From JABFSA01 sp963827515 (GTDB taxonomy: Bacteria > Acidobacteriota > Vicinamibacteria > Vicinamibacterales > UBA2999), in NCBI GenBank assembly GCA_963827515.1, contig CAWHBF010000023.1, positions 558,001-622,000 on the forward strand: a DNA stretch of 64,000 bases. The letters run 5' to 3'. Positions 43,395-53,442 of the stretch are shown here, piece by piece. A program made the translations under genes and the position numbers. The notes under the pieces were generated by a model. The model ran no database searches. It was not told where the DNA came from and was given only the letters and a program-made list of their open reading frames with translations. Position 1 is the first letter of the stretch. Each line of letters begins with the position of its first letter.

Positions 43395-43505
43395 GCGCGA
43401 CGCCATGCTGTGAAGAGAGTCCGAATGTCCTCGCCTGACACGTGATGACCACCTGGTCGTGGGTCCCGGTATAACATCACCACTCACGACGTAGGAGACC
43501 GAGAC

Positions 43506-43934
43506 ATGCTCGATTTGTGGCTCATCATTCATTTCATCGGTCTGGCGCTTGGCGTTGGCGCCAGTTTCGCCGCGCTGACGCTCGCGCTTGCTACACGAAG
43601 CATGCCGCCCGCCGAACGCGGCGAGTTCATGCGCCGCGCGTCGATTCTCGGCAAGAACGGCAGTTTCGGATTGCTCCTGCTGATCATCTCTGGCCTGGGC
43701 ATCATGATCGGTCGCGGCGTCGACGTGGTAATGGCGTGGGGCGGACCCATGTTCCACATCAAGCTCACGCTCGTGGTGATCCTGATCGGGTTGGTCGGCT
43801 ACCTGCAGGTACTGATGCGCAAGGCGCGGTCATCAGACGGTGCCGCCGCAGCGGCTCGAATGCCCATCGTCAGCCGCATCGTGCTGTTGCTAGGACTTTC
43901 GATCGTTGTCTTTGCCGTTCTGGCCTTCCACTAG
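43506..43934 (+). CDS. small integral membrane protein, four helices
   Basis: 142 residues with hydrophobic segments at about 3-23, 50-68, 78-101 and 121-141. TAGGAG 9 nt before ATG 43506 is the ribosome-binding site. The beginning LDLWLIIHFIGLALGVGASF with a conserved His resembles DUF2269-like membrane proteins. The last 45 bp overlap the convergent bshA gene. Confidence 0.65.
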   Translation: MLDLWLIIHFIGLALGVGASFAALTLALATRSMPPAERGEFMRRASILGKNGSFGLLLLIISGLGIMIGRGVDVVMAWGGPMFHIKLTLVVILIGLVGYLQVLMRKARSSDGAAAAARMPIVSRIVLLLGLSIVVFAVLAFH

Positions 43935-45053
43935 CTCGCGGTAGCACGCTTCGTACATCGGCACCACGCGCTCGGCACAAAACTCCTCTCGCACACGCCG
44001 GCACGCGGCCTTCGACATGCGCGACCTGAGCGAGGCATCGGTCAGCAGCGCGATCGAGCTCGCCGCCATGGCGTCCAGGGCATCCGGCGGATGAAGGAAG
44101 CCGCTGACGCCGTCTTCAATCACCTCCGGCAGTCCACCGACATTCGACGCCACAACGGGCACCTCGCACGCCATCGCCTCGAGGGCCGCAAGCCCGAAGC
44201 TCTCCTGCGCGGACGGCAGGAGGAAGATATCGCTCACAGACAAGAGTGGAACGATCTCCTCCTGCGCGCCGACGATGTGGATGAGATCGGAAATGCCGAG
44301 CTCGCGGGCAACGCGATACGCCGTGCCGAGCTCGGGACCGTCGCCGACGAGCAGCAGCCGCGCGGGCACGGCCCGGCGAATACGATCGAAGATCGCGAGC
44401 AGCGCATCGATCCGTTTGACGGGCCTGAAGTTCGACACGTGCGTGACGATCCGGACATCCGGATTGCCGCCGGCGAAACGACTGCGTAGATCGGGCTGGT
44501 CATGGCGCCGGTGAATACCACAGTCCAGAAAGTTCGGGATCACGGCGATGTCGCGCTTCACGCCGAGCTCGGCGAAGGTGGCCTCGCGCAGGCTGTGCGA
44601 TACCGCCGTCACGCGATCGGATTGATCGATGGAGAACGCGACAATCTGCGAGTAGGAGGGGTCGTTGCCAACGAGCGTGATGTCCGTGCCGTGAAGCGTG
44701 GTGACAACACGGGGCGCCGACCCGCTTGCGGCCAGCACCTGCCGCGACAGGAACGCCGCGGTGGCGTGCGGCACCGCGTAGTGAGCATGGATGACGTCGA
44801 GAGAGAACTCCCGCGCCACCTGCACGATCTTGTTCGACAGCGACAGCAGGTACTGTGGCTCGCGAAAGAGCGGATACGTCGGCGTCAGTACCTGATGAAA
44901 TGCCAACCCCGCCTGGAACTCACCGAGCCTGAACGGCGTCTCGGTGCTGATGAAGTGCACCTGGTGGCCACGGCGCGCGAGTGCCTTTCCCAGTTCGGTG
45001 GCCACGATGCCGCTGCCCCCGACCGAGGCATAGCACACGATCCCTATGTTCAT
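43890..45053 (-). CDS. bshA: N-acetyl-alpha-D-glucosaminyl L-malate synthase (bacillithiol)
   Basis: 387 residues, GT4 glycosyltransferase. NIGIVCYASVGGSGIVATEL, VIHAHYAVPHATAA, TTLHGTDITLVG and ESFGLAALEAMACEVPVVAS match BshA closely. It links GlcNAc from UDP-GlcNAc to L-malate, the first step of bacillithiol synthesis. It overlaps bshB1 by 4 nt (ATGA). Confidence 0.92.
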   Translation of the reverse strand: MNIGIVCYASVGGSGIVATELGKALARRGHQVHFISTETPFRLGEFQAGLAFHQVLTPTYPLFREPQYLLSLSNKIVQVAREFSLDVIHAHYAVPHATAAFLSRQVLAASGSAPRVVTTLHGTDITLVGNDPSYSQIVAFSIDQSDRVTAVSHSLREATFAELGVKRDIAVIPNFLDCGIHRRHDQPDLRSRFAGGNPDVRIVTHVSNFRPVKRIDALLAIFDRIRRAVPARLLLVGDGPELGTAYRVARELGISDLIHIVGAQEEIVPLLSVSDIFLLPSAQESFGLAALEAMACEVPVVASNVGGLPEVIEDGVSGFLHPPDALDAMAASSIALLTDASLRSRMSKAACRRVREEFCAERVVPMYEACYRELVEGQNGKDNDRKS

Positions 45054-45784
45054 CGACGGGCCTCGCCCTCCAGCAGATGGGTGCGTGTAACAACCGTGCG
45101 AACAACGAAGCCCTCGGCGAAACCGAATCCGGCTTGCGCTCCGAACTGCGCATCGCGGCTCTCGATGAGCTGCGCGAATCGCGAAGACGTCAATCGCGTG
45201 GGCACGGCGTCGCTCCCCGCGGGCCGGAACTGGCTCGCATGGCACGCCAGGGCACGACGCTTCGTCTCGTAGTGCGCGCTGACATCGACCACGAACGACG
45301 GTGTCGCGGAGTCATTGATGAAGTAGTAGCAGGACTGCTCCGGCTTCCACGCCTCGCCTTCGGCGGGAAATCGACGTAAGCCCGCGTTGAACACCGCCTC
45401 CGTGATCAGATGACTCGCCGCTGCATGGTCGGGGTGCCGATCGCTCCAATATGGAATCGCCACGACACGGGGCCGAGTCCGCCGCACCAGCTCAGTCACC
45501 CTCCGGATGTGGGACGGGTCGCTGCCGATGCCACGGTCGGGCAACCTGAGGTTGGTTCGCCAGGTCGCGCCCAGCACCACGCGGGCCGCTTCGCCTTCAG
45601 CCAGGCGTTCGTCAACGGTCCCGTTGCTCCCCATCTCACCGCCGGTGAGGTCGCACAGTCCCACGCGGTGTCCCAGCGACGCGTGTTTGGCCAGCGTGCC
45701 GCCGATCCCGATCTCGATGTCGTCTGGATGCGGGCCGAACGCAAGGACGTCGACCGCGTCGATTGCCCGGGTCACCGCGTCCAA
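45050..45784 (-). CDS. bshB1: GlcNAc-malate deacetylase (bacillithiol)
   Basis: 244 residues of the LmbE/PIG-L family. Zinc motifs PHPDDIEIG and DRHPDHAAAS are present, with LTGGEMGSNG typical of BshB1. It deacetylates GlcNAc-malate. It is coupled to bshA downstream and overlaps the upstream oxidoreductase gene by 13 nt. The third gene, bshC, is not in the window. Confidence 0.92.
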   Translation of the reverse strand: MDAVTRAIDAVDVLAFGPHPDDIEIGIGGTLAKHASLGHRVGLCDLTGGEMGSNGTVDERLAEGEAARVVLGATWRTNLRLPDRGIGSDPSHIRRVTELVRRTRPRVVAIPYWSDRHPDHAAASHLITEAVFNAGLRRFPAEGEAWKPEQSCYYFINDSATPSFVVDVSAHYETKRRALACHASQFRPAGSDAVPTRLTSSRFAQLIESRDAQFGAQAGFGFAEGFVVRTVVTRTHLLEGEARR

Positions 45785-46986
45785 CCGAATACCTCGTCTG
45801 CCTTTTCCGATGCTCCCTTGATTGCGCGAAGGAGGATGCGTGACGCGACGAACGCGCCCGTGACGTCGCCCGACCCGCCCAACGCAAACAGGTGATGGGG
45901 ATAGTTACGATGCGCGCCGATGTACATCAGTCCGTCGGCGGATCGACCGTACGAGGCTTCCCAGCCATACTCCGGCTGCAGGCCGGAGATCGCGGGATAC
46001 GTTTTCAGCAGGTCGTACATCAACTGACCTGTTCGTTGCACCAGCACGGCCGGCCGGGCTTTCAGGGACGTCTCGCCCTGCTCGGCGCCGCAAACGATCA
46101 GCCGATCGCCCGCGGCCCAGCGAATCCGAGTGGGCTCTGCGCCGGCGTCACCCAGGACCACTGCGCGATCGCCGAGATCTTTCCGCATGCCGGCAGGCAC
46201 GGGCTCCGTCATCGCCAGATAGGTCTCGCGCCGCTTGAAGTGCCGCCGCAGTCCCGCGAACTCGGCGGTCGCACTGCCCGTGGTCACAATCACGGTGCCG
46301 GCGCGGATCGTGCCCTGCGCGGTGATGACATCGGCGTCCTTGCGCGTGAAGCGAACCCGCTTCACCGGCGACTGCTCGCAGAAAGTCGCGCCCTTGCGGA
46401 CAGCAGCGGTGGCAAGCCCGAGGCACGCCCTGAAGGGATCGAGAACGTAGCCGTCCCGGATCTTCACGCCTCCACTCGCATCGAGCTTCATACGCGTGCT
46501 CAGTTGTTTGGGCGTCTGCCAGCCGAAATCGAGCCCGGCACCGCTGCGGGCGGCGTGTTCCTTTCGCAGGCCTGGCTCATCGTCGCCACGGGCAACGAGT
46601 AGCGTCTCCCTCGCTTCGAGCTGGCAGTTGATGCGCAGGCGACGCAGGAGCGCCGCGCCCTGCGTGACGCCTGTGCGCCAGGCCTCGAACACTCGCCGGG
46701 CATCGCGCAGGCCATGCGCCGCAAGCAGGTCACGAAACGACGGGCCGGGCTCTGGCGCCAGTAGCCCCGCTCCCCGGCTCGTCGCACCGCGACCGACGCG
46801 GTCCGCCTCGAGCACCAGGGTGTCGAGGCCCGCGGCCGCGCAGGCATAAGCCACGGCGCACCCCGTGATACCAGCGCCGATCACGACGATGTCGGCGGTC
46901 CTATCCCCCCGAAACTTGGGGTACGACGCCACGCGCGAAGCAGGCATGTCGAGCGTCCAGGGAGACAGACCGTAGCGTGTACGCAT
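45772..46986 (-). CDS. FAD-dependent DadA-like oxidoreductase linked to bsh genes
   Basis: 404 residues. IVVIGAGITGCAVAYACAAA is the FAD-binding motif; VLEADRVGRGATSRGAGLLA and the C-terminal YGRSADGLMYIGA plus ALGGSGDVTGAFVAS fit the DadA/glycine oxidase superfamily. It overlaps bshB1, so a link to bacillithiol or thiol-disulfide redox is possible but unproven. The substrate is unknown. Confidence 0.75.
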   Translation of the reverse strand: MRTRYGLSPWTLDMPASRVASYPKFRGDRTADIVVIGAGITGCAVAYACAAAGLDTLVLEADRVGRGATSRGAGLLAPEPGPSFRDLLAAHGLRDARRVFEAWRTGVTQGAALLRRLRINCQLEARETLLVARGDDEPGLRKEHAARSGAGLDFGWQTPKQLSTRMKLDASGGVKIRDGYVLDPFRACLGLATAAVRKGATFCEQSPVKRVRFTRKDADVITAQGTIRAGTVIVTTGSATAEFAGLRRHFKRRETYLAMTEPVPAGMRKDLGDRAVVLGDAGAEPTRIRWAAGDRLIVCGAEQGETSLKARPAVLVQRTGQLMYDLLKTYPAISGLQPEYGWEASYGRSADGLMYIGAHRNYPHHLFALGGSGDVTGAFVASRILLRAIKGASEKADEVFGWTR

Positions 46987-47000
46987 CAGCGCCGATTGTA

Positions 47001-47040
47001 CTTTTAACTTTTGACTTTCGACTTTTCACTTCCGACTTGC
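47001..47040. repeat. family F word repeat before penicillin acylase gene
   Basis: CTTTTAACTTTTGACTTTCG and ACTTTTCACTTCCGACTTGC form successive 7-8-nt variants of ACTTTTG. The reverse complement resembles 30,971-31,020. It is AT-rich and may include the promoter of the downstream gene. Confidence 0.5.
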
Positions 47041-47056
47041 CGTTAAGATCACTGCC

Positions 47057-49516
47057 ATGCGTCGGCTCTTCCGGGTCCTACTCCTGGCCATGTCCTGCCT
47101 GCTGCTCGCAGCAGTCGGCGGCGCTTTCTGGGCTCGCGGTCAGATGCGCGGGAGCCTGCCGCAGCTCGAGGGTCAGCGGCGCCTGCCTGGGCTTTCGGCA
47201 CAGGTGGACGTGTCGCGCGACGCGCTCGGCGTTCCGACCATCCGCGGGGGCAGTCGCGCGGACGTCGCGCGTGCGACCGGGTTTCTGCACGCGCAGGACC
47301 GCTACTTCCAGATGGATCTCGCGCGACGTCGTGCCGCTGGGGAGCTCGCGGCGCTGGTCGGCCCGCGCGCCGTCCCGCTCGATCGCGACGCTCGAATCCA
47401 TCGATTTCGGGTCGAAGCCCGGCGCGCGTTCTCGCTGCTCGGGGCGGACGACCGCCTCCTCCTCGAAGCCTACAAGGACGGCGTCAACGCCGGGCTCCAA
47501 GCCCTGAGCTCGCCACCCTTCGAATACCTACTGCTTCGCCAGACGCCGTTGCCCTGGACGCCGGAAGACAGCTTCCTGGTGGTGCTTTCGATGTTCCTCA
47601 CGCTTCAAGACGACGATGGCGAGTATGAGGCGACGCTGGCGACCATGCACGACGTGCTGCCGCCAGCCATGGTCGGGTTCCTCTCGCCTCGAGGATCGGA
47701 ATGGGACGCGCCGCTCGTCGGAGAGCCGTTCGCGGTGCCCCCCCTTCCAGGGCCTGAGGTGTACGACTTGCGCAGAAAGCGCACCGGCAAGCCAGTGGGT
47801 CCTGTGCCACCGCCCCTGGGCCCGATCTCCGACCCAGGCGACGAGAGTTCTCGGCTCTGGGCCCCAGGTCTCGGACCCATCGAGAGCGAGGCCGCGGCGA
47901 TTGGCAGCAACAACTTTGCCGTGGCGGGACGTTTGACCGCGGACGGAGGTGCGCTCGTCGCCAACGACATGCACCTCAGCATTCGCGTCCCGAATACCTG
48001 GTACCGCGTCGCGCTCGAGTGGCTCAACCCGAACGACGCCGCGTCGCCGAACCGTCTCATTGGGGTCACATTGCCCGGAGCCCCAACACTCGTCGTCGGC
48101 AGCAACACGCACATCGCCTGGGGATTCACCAACACGTACGCCGACTGGAGCGACATCGTGCTCCTCGATGTCGATCCGGCAAGACCGAACGCGTATCGCA
48201 CACCGGAGGGGTGGCGCGAATTCGAACGCCATGACGAGACGATCTCCGTTGCAGGGGAGCCGGATCAGCAACTGCCGGTGCTCTGGACAATCTGGGGACC
48301 GGTGCTTGAGCCCGACCATCGCGGCCGGCCGCGCGCCTACCGCTGGGTGGCGCACTCGGCCGAGCAACTCGCCGTCTCCCTGACGCCGCTCGAGGCGTCT
48401 CGAACGATCGAGGAAGCGCTTGACGCCGCCAACGGGCTGGGCACGCCCGGTCAGAATCTGGTTGCGGCCGACCGTAACGGACGAATCGCATGGAGCATCT
48501 ACGGATCGATCCCGCGGCGAGTCGGCTTCGATGGCCAACTTCCCTCATCGTGGTCGGACGGCACACGACGCTGGGACGGCTGGCTCACCGACGCCGAGTA
48601 TCCGCGAGTCGTCGATCCAGCCGGCGGCCGCATCTGGACGGCCAACGCGAGAACGGTGGATGGCGAGATGCTCGCTACGCTCGGTGATGGAGGTTATGAA
48701 ATCGGGTCGAGGGCGCGCCTCATTCGCGATCGGCTTCTCGCGACGAATCGGTTCGCCCCGCGCGACCTCCTGGCCATCCAGCTCGATACGAGCGCCGACT
48801 TTCTGGAACGCTGGCGCGAGGTGATCCTCAGGACGCTGTCCAACGGCCCTGCCGGCGACGCCAACCGGGCGGAGCTCCGTGACATCCTCGAGAACGGCTG
48901 GTCGGGCGAGGCTGCCGCAGACTCGGCAGCCTATCGACTGACGCGCACCTTCAGGGACATCGTCTCGGAGCGGGTCATCGAATTCGTCCTGGTCGAGTGT
49001 TACGAGGCCGACGCGACTTTCGACTACACGACGATACGCCGCCGCGATGCCGCGATCTGGACGATCGTCAACGAACAACCACAGCACCTTCTCGATCCGC
49101 AGTACGCGACGTGGACCGATTTCCTGACGGCTGCAGTGGACACGGCGATCGAGCAGGCGATGCGGGGGGAGGAAGGCCGCCTCCGCGACCGGGTGTGGTC
49201 GGAGTACAACGTCGCCGCGTTCCGGCATCCACTGAGCGCCGGACTCCCGTTCGTGGGCCGATTGCTGGACATGCCAATCGTCGCACTCCCGGGCGATCTG
49301 TACACGCCGCGCATGCACTGGGGAGCGATCGGGGCATCGGAGCGGATGGTCGTGTCACCAGGACGGGAGGCCGAAGGCATCATGCACATGCCTACCGGCC
49401 AGAGCGGACACCCGTTGTCACCCTTCTACGCGAATTCGCATCCGGCCTGGCTTGCGGGCGAGGCCACACCGTTCCTTCCGGGATCCCCGGTCCACTCACT
49501 GACACTGACGCCGTAG
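47057..49516 (+). CDS. penicillin acylase family (Ntn-hydrolase) protein
   Basis: 819 residues, the full length of the family. An N-terminal hydrophobic anchor (about 5-27) precedes the alpha part (DALGVPTIRGGSRADVA, GFLHAQDRYFQMDLARR). The nucleophile Ser284 follows Gly in IGSNNFAVAG, the autoprocessing site that begins the beta chain. Relatives hydrolyse beta-lactam side chains, acyl-homoserine lactones or other amides in the periplasm. Substrate cannot be deduced. Confidence 0.88.
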   Translation: MRRLFRVLLLAMSCLLLAAVGGAFWARGQMRGSLPQLEGQRRLPGLSAQVDVSRDALGVPTIRGGSRADVARATGFLHAQDRYFQMDLARRRAAGELAALVGPRAVPLDRDARIHRFRVEARRAFSLLGADDRLLLEAYKDGVNAGLQALSSPPFEYLLLRQTPLPWTPEDSFLVVLSMFLTLQDDDGEYEATLATMHDVLPPAMVGFLSPRGSEWDAPLVGEPFAVPPLPGPEVYDLRRKRTGKPVGPVPPPLGPISDPGDESSRLWAPGLGPIESEAAAIGSNNFAVAGRLTADGGALVANDMHLSIRVPNTWYRVALEWLNPNDAASPNRLIGVTLPGAPTLVVGSNTHIAWGFTNTYADWSDIVLLDVDPARPNAYRTPEGWREFERHDETISVAGEPDQQLPVLWTIWGPVLEPDHRGRPRAYRWVAHSAEQLAVSLTPLEASRTIEEALDAANGLGTPGQNLVAADRNGRIAWSIYGSIPRRVGFDGQLPSSWSDGTRRWDGWLTDAEYPRVVDPAGGRIWTANARTVDGEMLATLGDGGYEIGSRARLIRDRLLATNRFAPRDLLAIQLDTSADFLERWREVILRTLSNGPAGDANRAELRDILENGWSGEAAADSAAYRLTRTFRDIVSERVIEFVLVECYEADATFDYTTIRRRDAAIWTIVNEQPQHLLDPQYATWTDFLTAAVDTAIEQAMRGEEGRLRDRVWSEYNVAAFRHPLSAGLPFVGRLLDMPIVALPGDLYTPRMHWGAIGASERMVVSPGREAEGIMHMPTGQSGHPLSPFYANSHPAWLAGEATPFLPGSPVHSLTLTP

Positions 49517-49564
49517 ACGGGCCTTCCGCGCTGCGTCGCACCGTGACAAGATCGCGCGATTTCC

Positions 49565-51125
49565 ATGGACGACGCCTCGACGATCTCGCGAGTCCGTAAA
49601 GCCGACTCGGCCGACCACACGCCAGCCTCCAAGCTGCGGGTGCTCCCGCGCCGCCTTGTCACGCAGGCCGCACATCGCGTCGGTACAGCCGCGCTGACCT
49701 GGGGGGGCGCGTACGTCGCTGGGATAGGCGTCAACGAGTACGCGGCTCATGCCGTCGGACAGCTACCGCCGCACGGTTGGAACCTCGGGCACACCGTGGC
49801 GATCTTGTTCGTTGCCATCTCGCTGGGGCTGTTCGTCGTTTCGCGTTCCAAGAGGCTCGCCCCGGAACAACTCCTCGATCTCGGTCTCGTGTACGAAGTG
49901 CTCGGAGGCTTTGCGATCGTCGTCGGGACGAGTGCCGGCATGGTGTGGGATGGCCGCGCTCATATCCTCGGGCTGTCGTGGATCTGCGTCTGGATCGCGG
50001 GATTCCCGTTCATCGTCCCCGCGACGCCGACCCGCGCCGCTCTGGTCGCGTTCGCAACCGCGTTGATGGCGCCGGCAGGCCTGGCGACATGGCACGTCCT
50101 CTCCGGAACGCCGATGCCGGAAGCGAGGGTTTGGTCTGGCATCACGATCCCACCACTCATGTGTGCTGGCATCGCCGCCATCGGTTCGCGAATCGTGTAC
50201 GGCATGGGACGAGATATCGAGCGGGCCCGTGCGATGGGTGCCTATCGCCTGGAGGAACGGCTCAGCCAGGGTGGAATGGGTGAAATCTGGCGCGCCCGGC
50301 ATCACATGCTCGCTCGACCGGCAGCCATCAAGCTGGTGCGTCTCGACGCATTCAACACCAGCGAGGCGAGACGTGCGGCGGTCGCCCGGTTCGAAAGAGA
50401 AGCGCAGATGACGGCGCGGCTGTCCTCTCCGCACACGGTCCGACTCTACGATTTCGGCGTCACCGATGAAGGTATCTTCTACTACGCCATGGAGCTGCTC
50501 GAAGGGATGGATCTCGAGTCACTCGTGCGCCTCGAAGGTCCCATGCCGCCCGAGCGGGTTGTGCACTTTCTCGTCCAGGCCTGCCGCTCGCTGGCGGAGG
50601 CTCACGAGCTGGGTCTCGTGCACCGCGATATCAAGCCGGCCAATCTCTTCGTGTGCCGACAGGGAGAGGAGTACGACGTGCTCAAGGTGCTGGACTTCGG
50701 TCTCGTTCGACCGGACGCGCCGGGCCCTTCCGACGTCACGCTGCTGACCGGCCAGGCAATCGTCGGGACTCCGGCCTACCTGGCGCCAGAGAGCGCCACG
50801 GAGGGAGAGGTGGGGCCACGAACCGACCTGTACTCTCTGGGATGTGTCGGCTACTGGCTGTTGTCAGGGAAGACGGTTTTTACTGGAAAGACGCCGATCG
50901 AAGTGATCTTGAAGCACGTGAACGACGAGCCCGCGCCGCTCAGGTCGCTTGCGCCGCTTCGGGGTTCCAGAAGCGCTCGACGCAGCGATTCTCAGCTGCC
51001 TGGCGAAGGACCCTGAACAGAGACCGCCCAGCGCCGAAGCGCTCGACCAGACGCTCGGAAACCTTACGTTCGAGCGACCGTGGACCCGTCTTCGCGCGCG
51101 TGAATCGTGGCGAGAACCGAGGTGA
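49565..51125 (+). CDS. membrane-anchored Ser/Thr protein kinase, one frameshift
   Basis: About 519 residues. Residues about 40-215 contain five to six hydrophobic helices; a Hanks-type kinase domain follows: LSQGGMGEIWRARH, ATP lysine Lys256, HRDIKPANLF (catalytic Asp355), DFGLVRPD (377-384) and GTPAYLAPE. The membrane part being N-terminal reverses the usual PknB layout. A shift near 50,961 at GGGG moves the end of the kinase domain (PEALDAAILSCLAKDPEQRP) into the next frame, finishing at 51,125; one extra G explains it. Confidence 0.82.
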
Positions 51126-51166
51126 TTCCAGGTGACGCCGCTCGGGCGCGTACGTACACTCCACCC

Positions 51167-52222
51167 ATGACATCACTGACCACCAAGGTTGGGGTTGCGC
51201 TGGTCATGGCCGGATGTGCCGCCTTCGGCGTATTCGCGCAAACGGCGCCGACTGCCAGGGATTTCGATGCCGAAATCCGCACGTCCTTGCAGGCGGCGAA
51301 GACAGCAGCTGCGTTCGACTTCCTCGGGACACTGGTCCGAACGTGTCTTCTCCCGCAGAGCGGTGGGGAAAACACCTCCGATACGTTGCCGGGGTACATC
51401 AGCAATCCCGCCACGGTGCCGGCGCGTGAGACATGGTACGCAGACCCGGCGAAGGTGTTCGACAACCTATATTTCGTCGGCGGCAAGCTCCACTCGTCCT
51501 GGGCGTTGACGACGAGCGACGGCATCATCCTGTTCGACACGATCTTTCCGTACAACTCGGAAGAGTTGATCGTCGGCGGAATGAAGAGGCTCGGCCTCGA
51601 TCCGGGCAACATCAAGTACGTGATCATCTCGCACGCACATGCCGACCACATCGGCGGCGCCGAGATGCTGCAGACCCGCTACCGAGCCCGCGTTGTCATG
51701 GGTGCGCCCGACTGGCGCCTCGTCGAAACCTATCCGAACAGGTACAAGACAATGGCGCCGAAACGCGACATCGTCGGCACTGACGGTATGAAGATCACGC
51801 TCGGCGACACCACCGTGACCTTGTGGGAAACCCCTGGGCATACGCCGGGCACGCTATCGTTCACCTTCTCCGTGCGAGACCGCGGCAAGCCGGTCAACGT
51901 GGCGTACTCAGGCGGCACGGCGTTCAACTTCGTGAACAACACGCCGGACCCTGGAATTCAAAACTTCCAGACCTATATCAAGTCGCAGCAGCACATGGCC
52001 GCGCAGGCGACCGCCACCCGCGCGACCGTCATCCTCTCGAACCACTCGGAGTTCGACGATGCGATCAGCAAGAACCGAATGATCGCGGGCCGTGGTGATG
52101 GTGCGCATCCGTACGACATAGGTGCGGACGGTGTTCAGCGCTACTTTCAGGTGACGCAGCACTGCGCCCGGGCAGCACAGATCCGGCTCGAGGAGCAGCG
52201 AGACGCGGCGACGAGGCGATAA
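51167..52222 (+). CDS. exported metallo-beta-lactamase-fold protein, subclass B3-like
   Basis: 351 residues with a signal peptide ending GVFAQ. The metal motif HAHADH gives His156, His158, Asp160 and His161; PGHTPG and SNHSEFD supply the further histidines expected of B3 enzymes. Relatives include true B3 beta-lactamases and hydrolases without lactamase activity. An insert between the signal and the MBL fold (about 30-95) is longer than in classical B3 enzymes. Confidence 0.78.
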   Translation: MTSLTTKVGVALVMAGCAAFGVFAQTAPTARDFDAEIRTSLQAAKTAAAFDFLGTLVRTCLLPQSGGENTSDTLPGYISNPATVPARETWYADPAKVFDNLYFVGGKLHSSWALTTSDGIILFDTIFPYNSEELIVGGMKRLGLDPGNIKYVIISHAHADHIGGAEMLQTRYRARVVMGAPDWRLVETYPNRYKTMAPKRDIVGTDGMKITLGDTTVTLWETPGHTPGTLSFTFSVRDRGKPVNVAYSGGTAFNFVNNTPDPGIQNFQTYIKSQQHMAAQATATRATVILSNHSEFDDAISKNRMIAGRGDGAHPYDIGADGVQRYFQVTQHCARAAQIRLEEQRDAATRR

Positions 52223-52231
52223 CAAGCCCCG

Positions 52232-52308
52232 GAACCACGAAGGACACGAAGTTCACGACGAACTCGATGCCCTAGATGATTCGTGTTCTTCGTGACCTTC
52301 GTGGTTCA
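52232..52308. repeat. family B hairpin (ACCACGAAG type)
   Basis: GAACCACGAAGGACACGAAG and TCTTCGTGACCTTCGTGGTT are long complementary arms. It lies between convergent genes; the last bases overlap the purK stop. Probably a bidirectional terminator-like element. Confidence 0.7.
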
Positions 52309-53442
52309 GATGAGGAGCGCGTCGCGCGCGGCGATGACTCGATCCTGGGCTTCTCCGACCGTTCGCGCGGCCGCCGTGATGTGGCCCATCTTCCGTCCTG
52401 GTCGCGGATCGGTCTTGCCGTAGAGGTGCAGCTTCACGTCACCGAACCGGCACGCCGCCGCCCAGTTGGGTTCTCCGTCGATCCACAGGTCGCCAAGCAG
52501 ATTGACCATCGCCGCCGGGCGAGGAATATCGGGCGACCCGAGTGGAAGGCCGCAGACGGCGCGAACCTGCTGTTCGAACTGACTGGTCACTGCGACATCG
52601 AACGTGAGATGACCCGAGTTGTGGGGCCTCGGCGCGAGCTCGTTCACGAGGAGGTCGCCGTCGGTGCTGAGGAAGAACTCCACGCACAGCACGCCGATGT
52701 ACTGCAGTTCCTCGAGAATCGTCCTGGTGATCTCGGCCGCCTGGGCGGCCGCCGCGGGTGTAATGGCCGCCGGCACGGTCGTGAGGTCGAGGATGTGGTT
52801 TCGATGACGGTTTTCAAAGGGCGGATATAGCGCGACTTGTCCGTCGGCGCCGCGTGCTGCGAGGATCGAGATCTCCGCCTGAAGACTGATGAACTTCTCG
52901 ACGACCGCCTCCTGGTGCCCGATCGCGGTCCAGATGTGCTCGACGTCCGCCGGGGACGCGACCTTGTGCTGTCCCTTGCCGTCGTACCCGAACGCGGCGG
53001 TCTTGATGATGGCCGGCGTGCCGACACGCGCGACCGCGTCCCAGAGTTCGTCGAGCGTCGCCGCGGCCGCGAAGGGCGCCGTGGGAATCCCGTGATCGGC
53101 GAGAAAGGTCTTCTCGCGAACCCGCTGTTGCGCCACATGGAGTGCCAGAGCCGAGGGGCGCACCGGCGCCAGAGCCTCCACGGCCCCGATCGCTTCGACC
53201 GGCACGTTTTCGAACTCGAAGGTGACCACCTCGACGCCGCCCGCGAAGGCACGCAACGCATCGAGATCGGAATAAGGAGCGGTCACTTCGCGGTCTGCGA
53301 TCTGGCCGGACGGTGAATCGTCATCCGGAGAGAACACGTGGACTCGATAGCCCATCCGACGCGCAGCGATCGCGAACATCCGCCCGAGCTGACCGCCGCC
53401 GAGTACCCCCAGCGCGGCTCCGGGCGCGATCACACGGTTCAC
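52306..53442 (-). CDS. purK: N5-carboxyaminoimidazole ribonucleotide synthase
   Basis: 378 residues, ATP-grasp. LGVLGGGQLGRMFAIAARRM, TPAIIKTAAFGYDGKGQ, EISILAARGADGQVALYP and VNELAPRPHNSGH are PurK signatures. It carboxylates AIR with ATP and bicarbonate. Its start overlaps the purE stop by 4 nt. Confidence 0.96.
   Translation of the reverse strand: MNRVIAPGAALGVLGGGQLGRMFAIAARRMGYRVHVFSPDDDSPSGQIADREVTAPYSDLDALRAFAGGVEVVTFEFENVPVEAIGAVEALAPVRPSALALHVAQQRVREKTFLADHGIPTAPFAAAATLDELWDAVARVGTPAIIKTAAFGYDGKGQHKVASPADVEHIWTAIGHQEAVVEKFISLQAEISILAARGADGQVALYPPFENRHRNHILDLTTVPAAITPAAAAQAAEITRTILEELQYIGVLCVEFFLSTDGDLLVNELAPRPHNSGHLTFDVAVTSQFEQQVRAVCGLPLGSPDIPRPAAMVNLLGDLWIDGEPNWAAACRFGDVKLHLYGKTDPRPGRKMGHITAAARTVGEAQDRVIAARDALLI

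Noticed and set aside
51167..52222. confirmed antibiotic-resistance beta-lactamase
   Set aside because: The B3 metal motif is present, but many relatives lack lactamase activity and sequence alone cannot decide.
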